A stretch of 52,369 nucleotides of DNA. It comes from an uncultured Clostridia bacterium (lineage in GTDB: Bacteria; Bacillota; Clostridia; Christensenellales; Aristaeellaceae). The notes under the pieces were generated by a model. The model made no database searches. It saw only the letters and a list, made by a program, of their open reading frames with translations, and was not told where the DNA came from. The first letter of the stretch is position 1; each line of letters starts with the position of its first letter. Made by a program: the position numbers and the translations under genes. The DNA is taken from contig CAMJUL010000021.1 in assembly GCA_946408995.1 (NCBI GenBank), positions 1 to 52,369 of the forward strand, in the 5' to 3' direction. Shown here piece by piece: positions 6,613 through 14,982 of the stretch.

Positions 6613-8094
6613 ATGATTTCCAATATTCCCGTGGTAAAGGCCGGCATCATCGCCGTCAGCCGTGACTGTTTCCCCATCCAGCTCAGCCAGAAGCGCCGGG
6701 CGGCCATCATGCAGGCCTACAAGGGCGAACTGTATGAGTGTCCCGTGACCGTGGAAAACGAACTGGACATGTGCAAGGCCGTGGAAGACGTCAAAAAGGC
6801 CGGCTGCAACGCGCTGGTGGTGTTCCTTGGCAACTTCGGCCCGGAGACCCCCGAGACCCTGATCGCCAAATACTTTGACGGCCCCTGCATGTTCGTGGCC
6901 GCCGCCGAGGGCGACGGAGACATGATCAACGGCCGTGGCGACGCCTACTGCGGCATGCTCAACTGCTCCTACAACCTGGGCATGCGCCATCTTCAGGGCT
7001 ATATCCCCTCCTATCCCGTGGGCACCGCGGACGAGATCGCCCGCATGATCGCTGACTTCATCCCCGTGGCCCGGGCGGTCATCGGCGTGAAGAACCTCAA
7101 GATCATCTCCTTCGGCCCCCGTCCCCAGGACTTCTTCGCCTGCAACGCCCCCATCAAGGGCCTGTACGAACTGGGCGTGGAGATCGAAGAGAACAGCGAA
7201 TTGGACCTGCTGGTCTCCTACAAGGAGCATGAGAACGATCCCCGCATTCCCGGCGTGTGCGCCGAAATGGCCAAGGAAATGGGCGAGGGCGCCTATTACC
7301 CGGACCTGAGCGTGCGCATGGCGCAGTTTGAACTGACGCTGCTGGACTGGGCCGAAAAGCACAAGGGCGCCCGGAAGTACGTGGCCTTCGCCGACAAGTG
7401 CTGGCCCGCCTTCCCCAGCGAGTTCGGCTTTGAGCCCTGCTATGTCAACAGCCGCCTGGTCTCCCGGGGCATTCCGGTCTCCTGCGAGGTGGATATCTAC
7501 GGCGCCCTGAGCGAGTACATCGGTCTGTGCGTTTCCGCGGATCCCGTGACCCTTTTGGACATCAACAATTCCGTGCCCCAGTACATCTACGACGAGGACA
7601 TCAAGGGCAAGTACGCCTATAAGCTGACGGATACCTTCATGGGCTTCCACTGCGGCAACACCCCCGAGTGCAAGCTGTGCAGCGACCGCGCCATCAAGTA
7701 TCAGCTGATCCAGCACCGCCTCCTGGAGCCGGCGGGGTCCGATCCGGACTTCACCCGCGGCACCCTGGAGGGCGACCTGGCCGCCAGTGACATCACCTTC
7801 TACCGCCTGCAGTGCGACAGCGAGGGCAACCTGCGCTCCTACATCGCCGAGGGCGAGATCCTGGATGTGCGCACCCGTTCCTTCGGCGGCATCGGCGTAT
7901 TCGCCATTCCGGAAATGGGCCGCTTCTACCGCCACGTGCTGGTGGAAAAGCGCTATCCCCATCACGGCGCCGTGGCCTTCAGCCATGTGGGCAAATACCT
8001 GTTCGAGGTCTTCCGTTTCCTGGGCGTGAAGGACATCGCCTGGAATCAGCCTGCCTCCCTGCCCTATCCCACGGAAAATCCCTTCGTGAAGTAA
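6613..8094 (+). CDS. L-fucose/L-arabinose isomerase family protein
   Basis: A 493-residue protein with the organisation of the FucI/AraA superfamily: an N-terminal Rossmann-like half, a central segment (residues about 255-290, FADKCWPAFPSEFGFEPCYV) and a C-terminal barrel with a long conserved tail. This is the size of the fucose-isomerase-like proteins of gut Clostridia rather than of classical FucI (about 590 residues). A glutamate (CEVDIYGALSEYIG) and a histidine (FHCGNT) are plausible metal and substrate ligands. GGAGGAG precedes the ATG. It is cotranscribed with the DUF4867-like gene and followed by a strong terminator. The actual sugar, and whether it is an isomerase, cannot be told from sequence. 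Confidence 0.75.
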   Translation: MISNIPVVKAGIIAVSRDCFPIQLSQKRRAAIMQAYKGELYECPVTVENELDMCKAVEDVKKAGCNALVVFLGNFGPETPETLIAKYFDGPCMFVAAAEGDGDMINGRGDAYCGMLNCSYNLGMRHLQGYIPSYPVGTADEIARMIADFIPVARAVIGVKNLKIISFGPRPQDFFACNAPIKGLYELGVEIEENSELDLLVSYKEHENDPRIPGVCAEMAKEMGEGAYYPDLSVRMAQFELTLLDWAEKHKGARKYVAFADKCWPAFPSEFGFEPCYVNSRLVSRGIPVSCEVDIYGALSEYIGLCVSADPVTLLDINNSVPQYIYDEDIKGKYAYKLTDTFMGFHCGNTPECKLCSDRAIKYQLIQHRLLEPAGSDPDFTRGTLEGDLAASDITFYRLQCDSEGNLRSYIAEGEILDVRTRSFGGIGVFAIPEMGRFYRHVLVEKRYPHHGAVAFSHVGKYLFEVFRFLGVKDIAWNQPASLPYPTENPFVK

Positions 8095-8105
8095 ACGCGT
8101 TTTCC

Positions 8106-8142
8106 GCCGTCCGGTCCTTTGGGCCGGACGGCCTGTTTTTTT
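8106..8142 (+). terminator. Rho-independent terminator after the isomerase-like gene
   Basis: GCCGTCCGG and CCGGACGGC form a nine-base-pair stem followed by CTG and eight T residues. Confidence 0.9.
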
Positions 8143-8223
8143 GGGAACGGCGCGGGGGCGCCCGCTTCATGCGCGAGCCGTGCGGCAGGTGAAAAGGGGC
8201 TGGAAAAGGGCGGCAGGCTATGG

Positions 8224-8229
8224 TATAAT
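8224..8229 (+). promoter_or_regulatory. Extended -10 promoter of the FakA-C-like gene
   Basis: TATAAT preceded by TGG gives an extended -10 element 64 bases before the start codon; no clear -35 element. Confidence 0.6.
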
Positions 8230-8292
8230 ATCCCTGTCCGGGCTTCCTGCGGGGGCACGGCGCCAAAGTGACGGAAAAGGAAGGAAAAACGC

Positions 8293-8577
8293 ATGTTTGA
8301 CAACGACCTGGACAACGAGGAAGAATATTCCGAATTCAGATACGACACCCAATTGCTCATCGAAGGCCACGACCTGGACGAGGACGTGATCCGGGATTAT
8401 TTTACGGAGCATTTCAAGGGCAACTGCCTCCTGGCGGTGGGAGATGACGAACTGATCAAGATCCATTTCCACACCAACGAGCCCTGGAAAGTGCTGGAGT
8501 ACTGCGCCACGCTGGGGGAGATCTACGACATCGTGGTGGAGGACATGGACCGTCAGTCCAGGGGCCTTCACGGCTGA
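8293..8577 (+). CDS. Stand-alone FakA/YloV C-terminal-like small protein
   Basis: A 94-residue acidic protein. The pattern YDTQLLIEGHDLDEDVIRDY, then GNCLLAVGDDELIKIHFHTN and LGEIYDIVVEDM, closely resembles the C-terminal part of FakA (YloV), the fatty acid kinase subunit with a DAK2 domain, where GDDELVKVHVHTN is characteristic. The kinase (DAK2) part is absent, and the neighbours are unrelated, so this is a stand-alone domain. Its own promoter and ribosome binding site (AAGGAAGG) and an intact frame argue against a remnant. Similar short proteins labelled kinase to dihydroxyacetone kinase occur in Clostridia (memory). Role unknown; fatty-acid-kinase regulation is a guess. Confidence 0.7.
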   Translation: MFDNDLDNEEEYSEFRYDTQLLIEGHDLDEDVIRDYFTEHFKGNCLLAVGDDELIKIHFHTNEPWKVLEYCATLGEIYDIVVEDMDRQSRGLHG

Positions 8578-8595
8578 TGGACAAAACCGGAAAAA

Positions 8596-8642
8596 CAAAC
8601 GGGGCTGCTGCAGAAGGGAAAATCCTGCGGCAGCCCCGTTTG
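8596..8642. terminator. Bidirectional terminator between convergent genes
   Basis: AAACGGGGCTGC-GCAG and CTGC-GCAGCCCCGTTT form a long stem. The flanking T-run is better on the minus strand, favouring the GNAT/mtaB operon, but it also lies 19 bases after the plus-strand gene. Confidence 0.75.
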
Positions 8643-8667
8643 TGGCTGCAAAAGGCGCAACAGGGGG

Positions 8668-9237
8668 TCAGTCTCTCCAAAGGGCAGGCGGATCCTCCGC
8701 CCGGAACACCTCCGGAAGGGGCAGAAAATCCTCCGGTGCGTCCCGGAAGGGCAAAAGGGCCTTTTCCAGCCAGAGCACGTCCAGCCATTGGCCCATTTTA
8801 TAGCCGCACCGGTGGAAATGGGCGCATTCGGTAAAGCCGCTGCGCAGGTGGAAGGCAATGCTCTGCGGATTCGGGAAGGTAATGCAGGCGGTCAGGAGGC
8901 AGACCCGCTGCAGGCGCAGAAGACGTTCCAATTCCGCTTCCAGGGCGCTGCCGATGCCGCGTCCCCGCTTGTCCCGCCGGACGTAGAGGGAGCTTTCCGC
9001 GGTCCGTATATACGCGGCCCGGGGGTGGAAGGGGGAGGCATAGGCGTACCCCAGCAGGGTCCCGTCCTCCTCCGCGCACAGATAGGGATACTTCTCCCGG
9101 GTCTTTTCAATGCGTCGGGCGAATTCCTCCGGCGTTGGGGGGCAGGTCTCAAAGGTGACGGTGGTGTCCGTTACATAGGGCGTATAGATCTCCAGGAGCC
9201 CGGGGGCGTCCTCCGGGCGGGCAAGACGGATGATCAT
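8668..9237 (-). CDS. GNAT family N-acetyltransferase (phosphinothricin acetyltransferase-like)
   Basis: A 189-residue GNAT enzyme. The start (MIIRLARPEDAPGLLEIYTPYV) and the acetyl-CoA loop RRDKRGRGIGSAL (87-99) match the Pat/YwnH subgroup, which acetylates phosphinothricin, methionine sulfone or similar amino acid analogues. The family's usual VTFE and ESSLYV patterns are also present. Its C-terminus extends about 15 residues beyond the usual end (PLPEVFRAEDPPALWRD). The start overlaps the mtaB stop as ATGA (9234-9237), so translation is probably coupled. The true substrate is unknown. Confidence 0.8.
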   Translation of the reverse strand: MIIRLARPEDAPGLLEIYTPYVTDTTVTFETCPPTPEEFARRIEKTREKYPYLCAEEDGTLLGYAYASPFHPRAAYIRTAESSLYVRRDKRGRGIGSALEAELERLLRLQRVCLLTACITFPNPQSIAFHLRSGFTECAHFHRCGYKMGQWLDVLWLEKALLPFRDAPEDFLPLPEVFRAEDPPALWRD

Positions 9238-10544
9238 TTGGAAAATGCCTCCTTGTCCGCGGGAACGGCGGTGACCCCGTCCGGATCGGCGCCGGTCACC
9301 CGCACCCTCAAAAGGCCGCCAAGGGGCGCTTCCCCCTCGCAGGAGACGGTGCAGGGCACGTATTCCCGGGTGTAGCCTGCGGCGCAGCCGGGGTTCGTTT
9401 CCTCGCACAGCAGTTCCTTTTCGGTGCCCACCATGCTCCGGTGGTAGGCCAGGGCCAGGTCGTGGCCCAGGCTGATGAGGGCCCGGGTGCGCTCCTCCCG
9501 CACCGCCTTTGGGACCTGCCCGGGCATCCGGGCGGCGGGGGTCCCCTCCCGGCGGGAATAGGGGAACACGTGCATGCGGGAGAAGGCGGTCCTGCGGCAG
9601 AGGGAAAGGGTCTCCTCAAACTCCGCTTCCGTCTCCCCGGGAAAGCCGCAGATGACGTCCGTGGTGAGGGCGCAGCCCGGGAAAGAACGGCGCAGCAGGG
9701 CCGCGGCCTCCTCAAACGCCGCTGCGGTATAGCGCCGCCGCATGCGCGCAAGGACGCTGTCGCTGCCGCTCTGCAGGGCCAGATGGAACTGGGGGCAGAG
9801 CTGGGGCACAGCCCGGAGCCGCCGGACGAATTCCTCCGTCACGACGACGGGCTCCAGGGAACCAAGGCGGATGCGGGCAATGCCCTCCACGCCGCAGGCC
9901 TCCACGGCGTCTGCCAGGGTGCCCTCCTCCAGGTCCCTGCCGTAGCTGGTCAGGTGGATGCCGGTCAGGACCACCTCCCTGAAGCCCTTCCGGGCAAAGC
10001 GCAGGGCTTCCGCGCGGATGTCCGCCACGGGCCGGGAACGGATGCCCCCGCGAACGTAGGGGATGATGCAGTAGGTGCAGTACCGGTCGCAGCCCTCCTG
10101 GATCTTCAGGGCGGCCCGGGTGCGCTCGGAAAAATCGCTGATGGCCAGGGGCTCAAAGGGAACGCGCAAGATGTCCTTTTCCACGGCGGCCATCCGTTTG
10201 TTCTCCCGGACGGCTTCCTCCAGTAGCTCGGTCACCTGTCCCCGCCGGCTGGTCCCAATGACCAGGCGGGCGCCGGTCTCCAGAAGCTTTTCCCCGTCCC
10301 TTTGGGCGAGGCAGCCGGCGATGACCACGTCCGCCGACGGGTTCTGCCTCAGCGCGCGGCGCACGGCCTGCAGGCTTTTTCTGTCGCCGGTGCCGGTGAC
10401 GGTGCAGGTATTGATCACGTATACGTCTGCCTCGCTGTCAAAGGGAACGGACGTGTAGCCCTTTTGGAGGAAGGCCTCCAGCATGGCCTGGGAGTCGTAC
10501 TGGTTGACCTTGCAGCCAAGGGTGTGGAAAGCGACGGTGGGCAT
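9234..10544 (-). CDS. mtaB: tRNA t6A37 methylthiotransferase MtaB
   Basis: Radical-SAM methylthiotransferase of 436 residues that converts t6A to ms2t6A at tRNA position 37. The N-terminal UPF0004 domain supplies three cluster cysteines (C11 in TLGCKVNQYD, C47 in NTCTVT, C78 in AGCLAQ), and the radical-SAM motif CDRYCTYC is at 152-159 (C152, C156, C159). GCKVNQYD distinguishes MtaB from MiaB and RimO. The last 65 residues are a TRAM-like domain. The ATG at 10544 has AAAGGAGG upstream and gives the standard N-terminus. It is the first gene of the operon with the GNAT gene. Confidence 0.93.
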   Translation of the reverse strand: MPTVAFHTLGCKVNQYDSQAMLEAFLQKGYTSVPFDSEADVYVINTCTVTGTGDRKSLQAVRRALRQNPSADVVIAGCLAQRDGEKLLETGARLVIGTSRRGQVTELLEEAVRENKRMAAVEKDILRVPFEPLAISDFSERTRAALKIQEGCDRYCTYCIIPYVRGGIRSRPVADIRAEALRFARKGFREVVLTGIHLTSYGRDLEEGTLADAVEACGVEGIARIRLGSLEPVVVTEEFVRRLRAVPQLCPQFHLALQSGSDSVLARMRRRYTAAAFEEAAALLRRSFPGCALTTDVICGFPGETEAEFEETLSLCRRTAFSRMHVFPYSRREGTPAARMPGQVPKAVREERTRALISLGHDLALAYHRSMVGTEKELLCEETNPGCAAGYTREYVPCTVSCEGEAPLGGLLRVRVTGADPDGVTAVPADKEAFSK

Positions 10545-10578
10545 TCCGAAACCTCCTTTAAAGGAATGGACGGCTACA

Positions 10579-10607
10579 AGGATAGCACGTCCATCGCCAA
10601 ATGGCAA
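10579..10607 (-). promoter_or_regulatory. Promoter of mtaB
   Basis: TTGCCA and TATCCT separated by 17 bases on the minus strand, with a TG just before the -10 element; 35 bases upstream of the mtaB start. Confidence 0.7.
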
Positions 10608-10626
10608 TGAGGACGGCGGGTTTGGC

Positions 10627-10655
10627 TTGCTCTTTGCAGGAGTCTGCTTTATAAT
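10627..10655 (+). promoter_or_regulatory. Promoter of the aldo/keto reductase-lgt operon
   Basis: TTGCTC and TATAAT with a 17-base spacer, 48 bases before the start codon at 10704; back-to-back with the mtaB promoter. Confidence 0.75.
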
Positions 10656-10703
10656 GAAAAAGTGTACGTTTGTCTGTTTGAGCGGAAGCGGGAAGGAGCG
10701 GTT

Positions 10704-11843
10704 ATGCAATACAATCAGTTTGGAACGTTGGGGAAAACCAGTCGGCTTGGATTCGGGATGATGCGCCTGCCGTGCCTTGAGGACGGAAGCGTGGATGAGG
10801 AAAGGGCGGTAAGGATGATCCGCCGGGGCATTGACGGCGGCATCAACTATGTGGACACGGCCTATCCCTATCATGGCGGCATGAGCGAAAAGGTGGTGGG
10901 CAGGGCCCTGAAGGACGGGTACCGGGAAAAGACTTTCCTGACCACCAAGCTGCCCTGCTGGAAGGTGGAAAGCCGCAGGGACATGGACACCCTTTTGGAC
11001 GAACAGCTTAAAAGGCTGGATGTGCCCTGTGTAGACATGTACCTTCTGCACGCCCTCAACGGGGAACGGTACGAGAAAATGAAGGAACTGGGCTGCCAGG
11101 ACTTTTTTGAGCACGCCCTGAAGGACGGGCGGGTCCGCCACGTGGGCTTTTCCTTCCACGACAGCCACGAATCCTTCCGGAAGATCCTTCTGGACTATGA
11201 CGCATGGGAAATGTGCCAGGTGCAGTACAACTACCTGGACGACGAATATCAGGCGGGCCGGGAGGGCATCCGCCTGGCGGAGGAGCGGAAGGTGCCGGTG
11301 GTCATCATGGAGCCGCTCCGGGGCGGCGCCCTGGCGAAGGTGCCGTCGGATGTGCAGGCGGCCATGGACGCCAGGGCGGAGAAACGCTCCCCGGCGGAAT
11401 GGGCCTTCCGGTTCGCCGGAAATCCCACCGGGGTCAAGGTGGTCCTTTCCGGCATGAGCGATGAAAAAGCCCTGGAGGAGAACCTGGACATCTTCGACAG
11501 GGTCTTCCCCGGCAACCTGACGGCGGAGGAGGACGCTTTCTGCATGGAGCTCAAGCGGATCTTCCTGGCCCGCAGGCCGGTGATGTGCACGGCCTGCCGC
11601 TACTGCCAGCCCTGTCCCCAGGGGGTCAGGATCCCGGAGATCTTCGCGGCGGTGAACCGGGCCGTCATGCTGGACCGGCGGGAGGACTTTGAAAGGAGTT
11701 ACGCCGCCCTTGCGAGGGAGGAAGGAGACGCCTCCCGCTGCGTGGGCTGCGGCACCTGTGAGGCGGCCTGCCCCCAGGGCCTTGACATCATCGAACTGCT
11801 GCGCAAAGCGGACGAGCGTGTGCTGACCGGAGGACGCGCATGA
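10704..11843 (+). CDS. Aldo/keto reductase with C-terminal 4Fe-4S domain
   Basis: A 379-residue NAD(P)H-dependent oxidoreductase of the anaerobic AKR group. The catalytic tetrad is visible: D51 (NYVDTAYPYHG), Y56, K82 (LTTKLP) and H116 (YLLHAL). The C-terminal quarter has two cysteine clusters, CTACRYCQPCPQG and CVGCGTCEAACPQG, as in bacterial ferredoxin-type AKRs, so it may exchange electrons with ferredoxin. The ATG at 10704 follows GGAAGGAG; an upstream in-frame ATG at 10662 lies too close to the promoter. The stop overlaps lgt by ATGA. Its substrate is not predictable, and cotranscription with lgt gives no clear clue. Confidence 0.85.
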   Translation: MQYNQFGTLGKTSRLGFGMMRLPCLEDGSVDEERAVRMIRRGIDGGINYVDTAYPYHGGMSEKVVGRALKDGYREKTFLTTKLPCWKVESRRDMDTLLDEQLKRLDVPCVDMYLLHALNGERYEKMKELGCQDFFEHALKDGRVRHVGFSFHDSHESFRKILLDYDAWEMCQVQYNYLDDEYQAGREGIRLAEERKVPVVIMEPLRGGALAKVPSDVQAAMDARAEKRSPAEWAFRFAGNPTGVKVVLSGMSDEKALEENLDIFDRVFPGNLTAEEDAFCMELKRIFLARRPVMCTACRYCQPCPQGVRIPEIFAAVNRAVMLDRREDFERSYAALAREEGDASRCVGCGTCEAACPQGLDIIELLRKADERVLTGGRA

Positions 11844-12568
11844 GGGAACGCCTGTTTGGAGTGGTTTCCGTCTACGGGCTTCTGATCGCCCTGGGGATCC
11901 TTCTGGCAGCGCTTTACGCCTCGCGGCAGGAAAAGCGCCTGGGCCTGAAAAAGGACACCGCCCTGGATGTGGTTTTCTGGGCGGTCCCCTTCGGGGTGAT
12001 CGGGGCAAGGCTTTATTACGTGGCTTTTTCCTGGGAAAAATACGCCTCTGATCCCCTTTCCGTATTGTATGTATGGGAAGGGGGCCTTGCCATCTATGGG
12101 GGCATCCTCGGGGGATTGCTGGGGATCTTTCTCTATTCCAGGCGTTCCGGGCAGCCCTTTAAGGTGCTTTTGGACATGGTGGTGCCCGCGGTGCTTCTGG
12201 CGCAGGCCGTGGGGCGCTGGGGCAATTTTTTCAACGGCGAGGCATACGGAAATCCGGTCACGCAAAAGGCGCTTCAGTTTTTTCCCTACGCGGTCCGGGT
12301 CGGGGAAAACTGGTATCAGGCCACCTTTTTCTATGAGTCTATGTGGGATCTGGCGGGCTTTTTCCTGCTGCATACAACGCGCAGGCGCTGGCGGCATCCG
12401 GGCAGCCTGACCCTTTTGTACTTTGTCTATTATGGCGTGGGACGGGCGCTGATCGAGGGTCTCAGATCCGACAGCCTGTGGTGGGGCCCCTTTCGGGTCA
12501 GCCAGGTGCTGAGCATCGTCCTGGCGCTGATCTGCGGAGCAATGCTGATACGGAGGGAAAGAAAATGA
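11840..12568 (+). CDS. lgt: Prolipoprotein diacylglyceryl transferase
   Basis: Integral membrane enzyme of 242 residues, seven hydrophobic segments, that transfers diacylglycerol from phosphatidylglycerol to the lipobox cysteine of prolipoproteins. The family signature is QAVGRWGNFFNGEAYG at about residues 121-136, including the catalytic-region arginine and asparagine. The loop usually written GG-HGG reads WEGGLAIYGG here, a tyrosine in place of histidine, a variant I believe is common in Clostridia. It overlaps the aldo/keto reductase upstream and the hydrolase downstream by ATGA junctions, so the three are translationally coupled. Confidence 0.92.
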   Translation: MRERLFGVVSVYGLLIALGILLAALYASRQEKRLGLKKDTALDVVFWAVPFGVIGARLYYVAFSWEKYASDPLSVLYVWEGGLAIYGGILGGLLGIFLYSRRSGQPFKVLLDMVVPAVLLAQAVGRWGNFFNGEAYGNPVTQKALQFFPYAVRVGENWYQATFFYESMWDLAGFFLLHTTRRRWRHPGSLTLLYFVYYGVGRALIEGLRSDSLWWGPFRVSQVLSIVLALICGAMLIRRERK

Positions 12569-13689
12569 GACATGTGCGGGCCTACCGTTTTCTGATCTCC
12601 GTATCGGGCCCCCGTCTCAGGGAGGTGAACGCCTGCGACGGCGTGTTTGCCGGGGACGGGCGCCTTCGGAAGGACACGCTTCGTCTTCTCAGGGCGGGAC
12701 GCTGCCTGGGGGCGGCCGTGTGTCTTTTTGACCGGGAGGGCCTTTTGGGAACGATTTATGCCGGCAGCGGCGGGCAGTCGGGGCCGGTGCTGCCCGGGAC
12801 CTGGTTCCGGTTGGCCTCCGTTTCCAAAATGCTGACCGCCTCCCTGGCCGTGGGCCTCGCCGCGGACGGCCGCCTCCGTTTGGAGGAGGATATCGGGGCC
12901 AGCCTCGGGCACAGGATCCGTGCCGCGGGATTCCCGGATACTCCCCTGACGCTGGACATGCTTTTGTGCCATACCGCCGCTGTCCGGGATACGGACCTGC
13001 TTTCCCTGGCGGAAAAGGGAAAGCCGCTGGAGGAGGCGCTGCGGGCCATGCGCTTTACGGGCAAGGAACCGGGGACGGCCTTTGCCTATTCCAACGAGGG
13101 GGCCGCTCTGGCCGGAGCGGTGCTGGAGGCGGCCACGGGGGAGGACCTGGACACCCTTTTTGAACGGGAATGGGGCGTCCCGGGGACCTATTTTCCCTCG
13201 CGCCTTCCCGCAGGCACGCCGCTTTGCGACGCGGTGCGCCTGCTCCCCAAAAGACGGACGGCCTATTCGGGCCGGGCGCGGGTGGAGGCCGCGGCGGAAA
13301 AGCCCGGCGCCGATCCCGAAAGGCATTACGGACGGGCCCACGGAAGCCTGTGCATGAAGATCACGGACCTGGCGGAGGCAGTGCGCCGCCTGATGACGCT
13401 GGACCGCTACAGCGCCATGCGCGTCCCCTCCGTCCCCTTTGGGGCGCGGGATCCCTCCATCACGGAGGGGAAGGGGCTTTTCATCGTGGAGGGGGAGGAC
13501 ATTCCCGGGGGCAGGGTCCTGGGACATCAGGGCCTGGCCTACGGCGCCGCCCACGGGGCTTTTTACCGTCCGGATACGGGGAAAGGCTTCGTCCTTCTGA
13601 CCTCCGGCTGCTCCCTGGCGAGGGAGTATGTTCTGACCGACCTGAACCGGGCGGCCATCAAAATGTTCCTTGAGGAACCAAAGGACTGA
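12565..13689 (+). CDS. Beta-lactamase-fold serine hydrolase
   Basis: A 374-residue class C beta-lactamase/esterase-type protein. The SxxK motif is SVSK (85-88) and the second catalytic motif is YSN (176-178); the usual third motif (KTG/HxG) appears as GHQG in the last quarter. Unlike typical members it has no signal peptide; instead residues 1-40 form an unusual N-terminal extension (VSGPRLREVNACDGVF). A cytoplasmic esterase or D-amino-acid amidase role is as likely as beta-lactam hydrolysis. It overlaps lgt by ATGA, and recX follows four bases after its stop. Confidence 0.78.
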   Translation: MRHVRAYRFLISVSGPRLREVNACDGVFAGDGRLRKDTLRLLRAGRCLGAAVCLFDREGLLGTIYAGSGGQSGPVLPGTWFRLASVSKMLTASLAVGLAADGRLRLEEDIGASLGHRIRAAGFPDTPLTLDMLLCHTAAVRDTDLLSLAEKGKPLEEALRAMRFTGKEPGTAFAYSNEGAALAGAVLEAATGEDLDTLFEREWGVPGTYFPSRLPAGTPLCDAVRLLPKRRTAYSGRARVEAAAEKPGADPERHYGRAHGSLCMKITDLAEAVRRLMTLDRYSAMRVPSVPFGARDPSITEGKGLFIVEGEDIPGGRVLGHQGLAYGAAHGAFYRPDTGKGFVLLTSGCSLAREYVLTDLNRAAIKMFLEEPKD

Positions 13690-13693
13690 GATC

Positions 13694-14326
13694 ATGGGAA
13701 CGGAAAGGATCGAGCGCGTTCAAAGGCAGGCGGGGGTCTGCCGCGTCACCTTTGCCTCCGGCAGGGTGGTGGCTTTTCCCCTGGCCATGAAGGACCTCTT
13801 TAGGGTCCGCGAGGGGGACGAAACGGACCCGGACGGCATGGAACGGGAGGTGGTCGCGAAGGGGAGGCCCTATGCCCTGGCCCGGCTCATGCAGGTCCAG
13901 GCCGCCCGGGACCATACCGGGAAGGAACTTGAGGAGGCGCTGCTGAGACAGGGATATCCCGGGGAATGCGCCCTGGAGGCGGTGCGCGAAATGGAAAGGG
14001 CGGGCCTTTCCGGGGACGGGCGCTACTGCGAGAGCCTGATCCGCCGCAAGGGCAAAAAGGAAGGGCGGAGCAGACTGGCCTGGGAAATGCGGATGCGGGG
14101 CGTGGACGGCGAGACCGCCCGGGAGACCCTGGAGAGGTATCTGGATCCCGAAGAGGAGGCGGAGGCTGCCCTCCTCCAGGCGAGAAAGGCCCGGGAGCGG
14201 GGGACGGAGGAAAAAAAGATCTTCATGAGCCTGGCCCGGAAGGGGTACAGCCGGGAGATCTGCCTGAAAGCGCTCAGGGAGACCCGCGGCGCGCTTTCCG
14301 GGGATGGACCGGAGGAGGCGGAATAA
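13694..14326 (+). CDS. recX: RecX family regulatory protein
   Basis: A 210-residue, highly charged helical protein with the three-helix repeats of RecX (ARLMQVQAARDHTGKELEEAL; IRRKGKKEGRSRLAWEMRMRGV; IFMSLARKGYSREICLKAL), which inhibits or modulates RecA filaments. About 75 N-terminal residues form a beta-rich region as in other Bacillota RecX. The start is taken at 13694 (MGTERIERV); an in-frame ATG at 13670 lies within the preceding gene. It is the last gene of the operon and is followed by a terminator. recA itself is not in the window. Confidence 0.82.
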   Translation: MGTERIERVQRQAGVCRVTFASGRVVAFPLAMKDLFRVREGDETDPDGMEREVVAKGRPYALARLMQVQAARDHTGKELEEALLRQGYPGECALEAVREMERAGLSGDGRYCESLIRRKGKKEGRSRLAWEMRMRGVDGETARETLERYLDPEEEAEAALLQARKARERGTEEKKIFMSLARKGYSREICLKALRETRGALSGDGPEEAE

Positions 14327-14335
14327 AGGCCCCGT

Positions 14336-14376
14336 CGGACAAATAAGCGGCCGTCGGAAAATTGTCCGTTTTTTTT
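14336..14376 (+). terminator. Rho-independent terminator after recX
   Basis: CGGACAA and TTGTCCG flank a 19-base loop and are followed by eight T residues. Confidence 0.8.
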
Positions 14377-14481
14377 CAGGCAAACGAAACAAAAAAGACG
14401 GAAAACCGCAAGAAACCTGTGCAATAAAAAGAGAGGAAGGTCCGTTGAATGGGTGTTGACACCTCTCACGGGAAGGAAAGC

Positions 14482-14982
14482 ATGGACGAGCAGCGCTTTA
14501 ACGAGCTTTATCAGGCCTACGCGGGGGATGTCCTGAGGGTCAGCTATTACTACCTGGGGGACAGACAAAAGGCGGAGGACGTGACACAGGACGTTTTCCT
14601 CCGGCTGATCCGCACGGATCCGGCTTTGATCCCCGGAAAGGAAAAGGCCTGGCTCCTGACGGTGGCCCTGAACCGCTGCAGGGACCTTTGGCGGGAAAGC
14701 TGGTTCAGGCGGGTGGTGCTGGGAAGCCCCCAGCTTGAGACCAAAAGGGCGCCGGACCGTCTGGAGGACGAGATCGAACGGCAGGAATTAAGGGAAGCGG
14801 TCCGCAGACTTTCCCCCGGCTTCAGGGAGGTGGTCCTGCTCCATTATTTTCAGGGGCTGGGCATCGCGGAGATTTCCCGCATGCTGAACCTGCCGGAGGG
14901 GACCATTTCCAGCCGGCTGTCCCGGGCCCGCAAAAAACTTGAGGAAATGCTAAAGGAGAGTGAGCACGGTGAAGAGCGTTGA
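14482..14982 (+). CDS. ECF-type RNA polymerase sigma factor
   Basis: A 166-residue sigma-70 family factor of the ECF group: region 2 (FNELYQAYAGDVLRVSYYYL, then AEDVTQDVFLRLI) and region 4 (LREAVRRLSPGFREVVLLHY, GISEIS-type helix-turn-helix GIAEISRMLNLPEGTISSRL). There is no sigma region 3. The start at 14482 has GGAAGG six bases upstream and gives the typical ECF N-terminus; an ATG at 14449 with AGGAAGG upstream would add eleven residues and cannot be excluded. The next gene overlaps its end and encodes a single-pass membrane protein, the usual place for an anti-sigma factor. No ECF-type recognition promoter could be identified confidently. Confidence 0.9.
   Translation: MDEQRFNELYQAYAGDVLRVSYYYLGDRQKAEDVTQDVFLRLIRTDPALIPGKEKAWLLTVALNRCRDLWRESWFRRVVLGSPQLETKRAPDRLEDEIERQELREAVRRLSPGFREVVLLHYFQGLGIAEISRMLNLPEGTISSRLSRARKKLEEMLKESEHGEER

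Noticed and set aside
9234-12008. A 924-residue reading frame extending mtaB upstream
   Set aside because: The upstream half lies opposite the aldo/keto reductase gene and has no MtaB homology; the true start with AAAGGAGG is at 10544.
11840-12568. Lgt lacking the histidine of the HGG motif as a sign of inactivity
   Set aside because: The tyrosine variant (AIYGG) is, to my knowledge, widespread in clostridial Lgt; the rest of the signature is intact.
14449-14481. TTGACA near 14456 as a sigma-gene promoter
   Set aside because: No -10 element at the right distance before the start codon; the match is probably coincidental.
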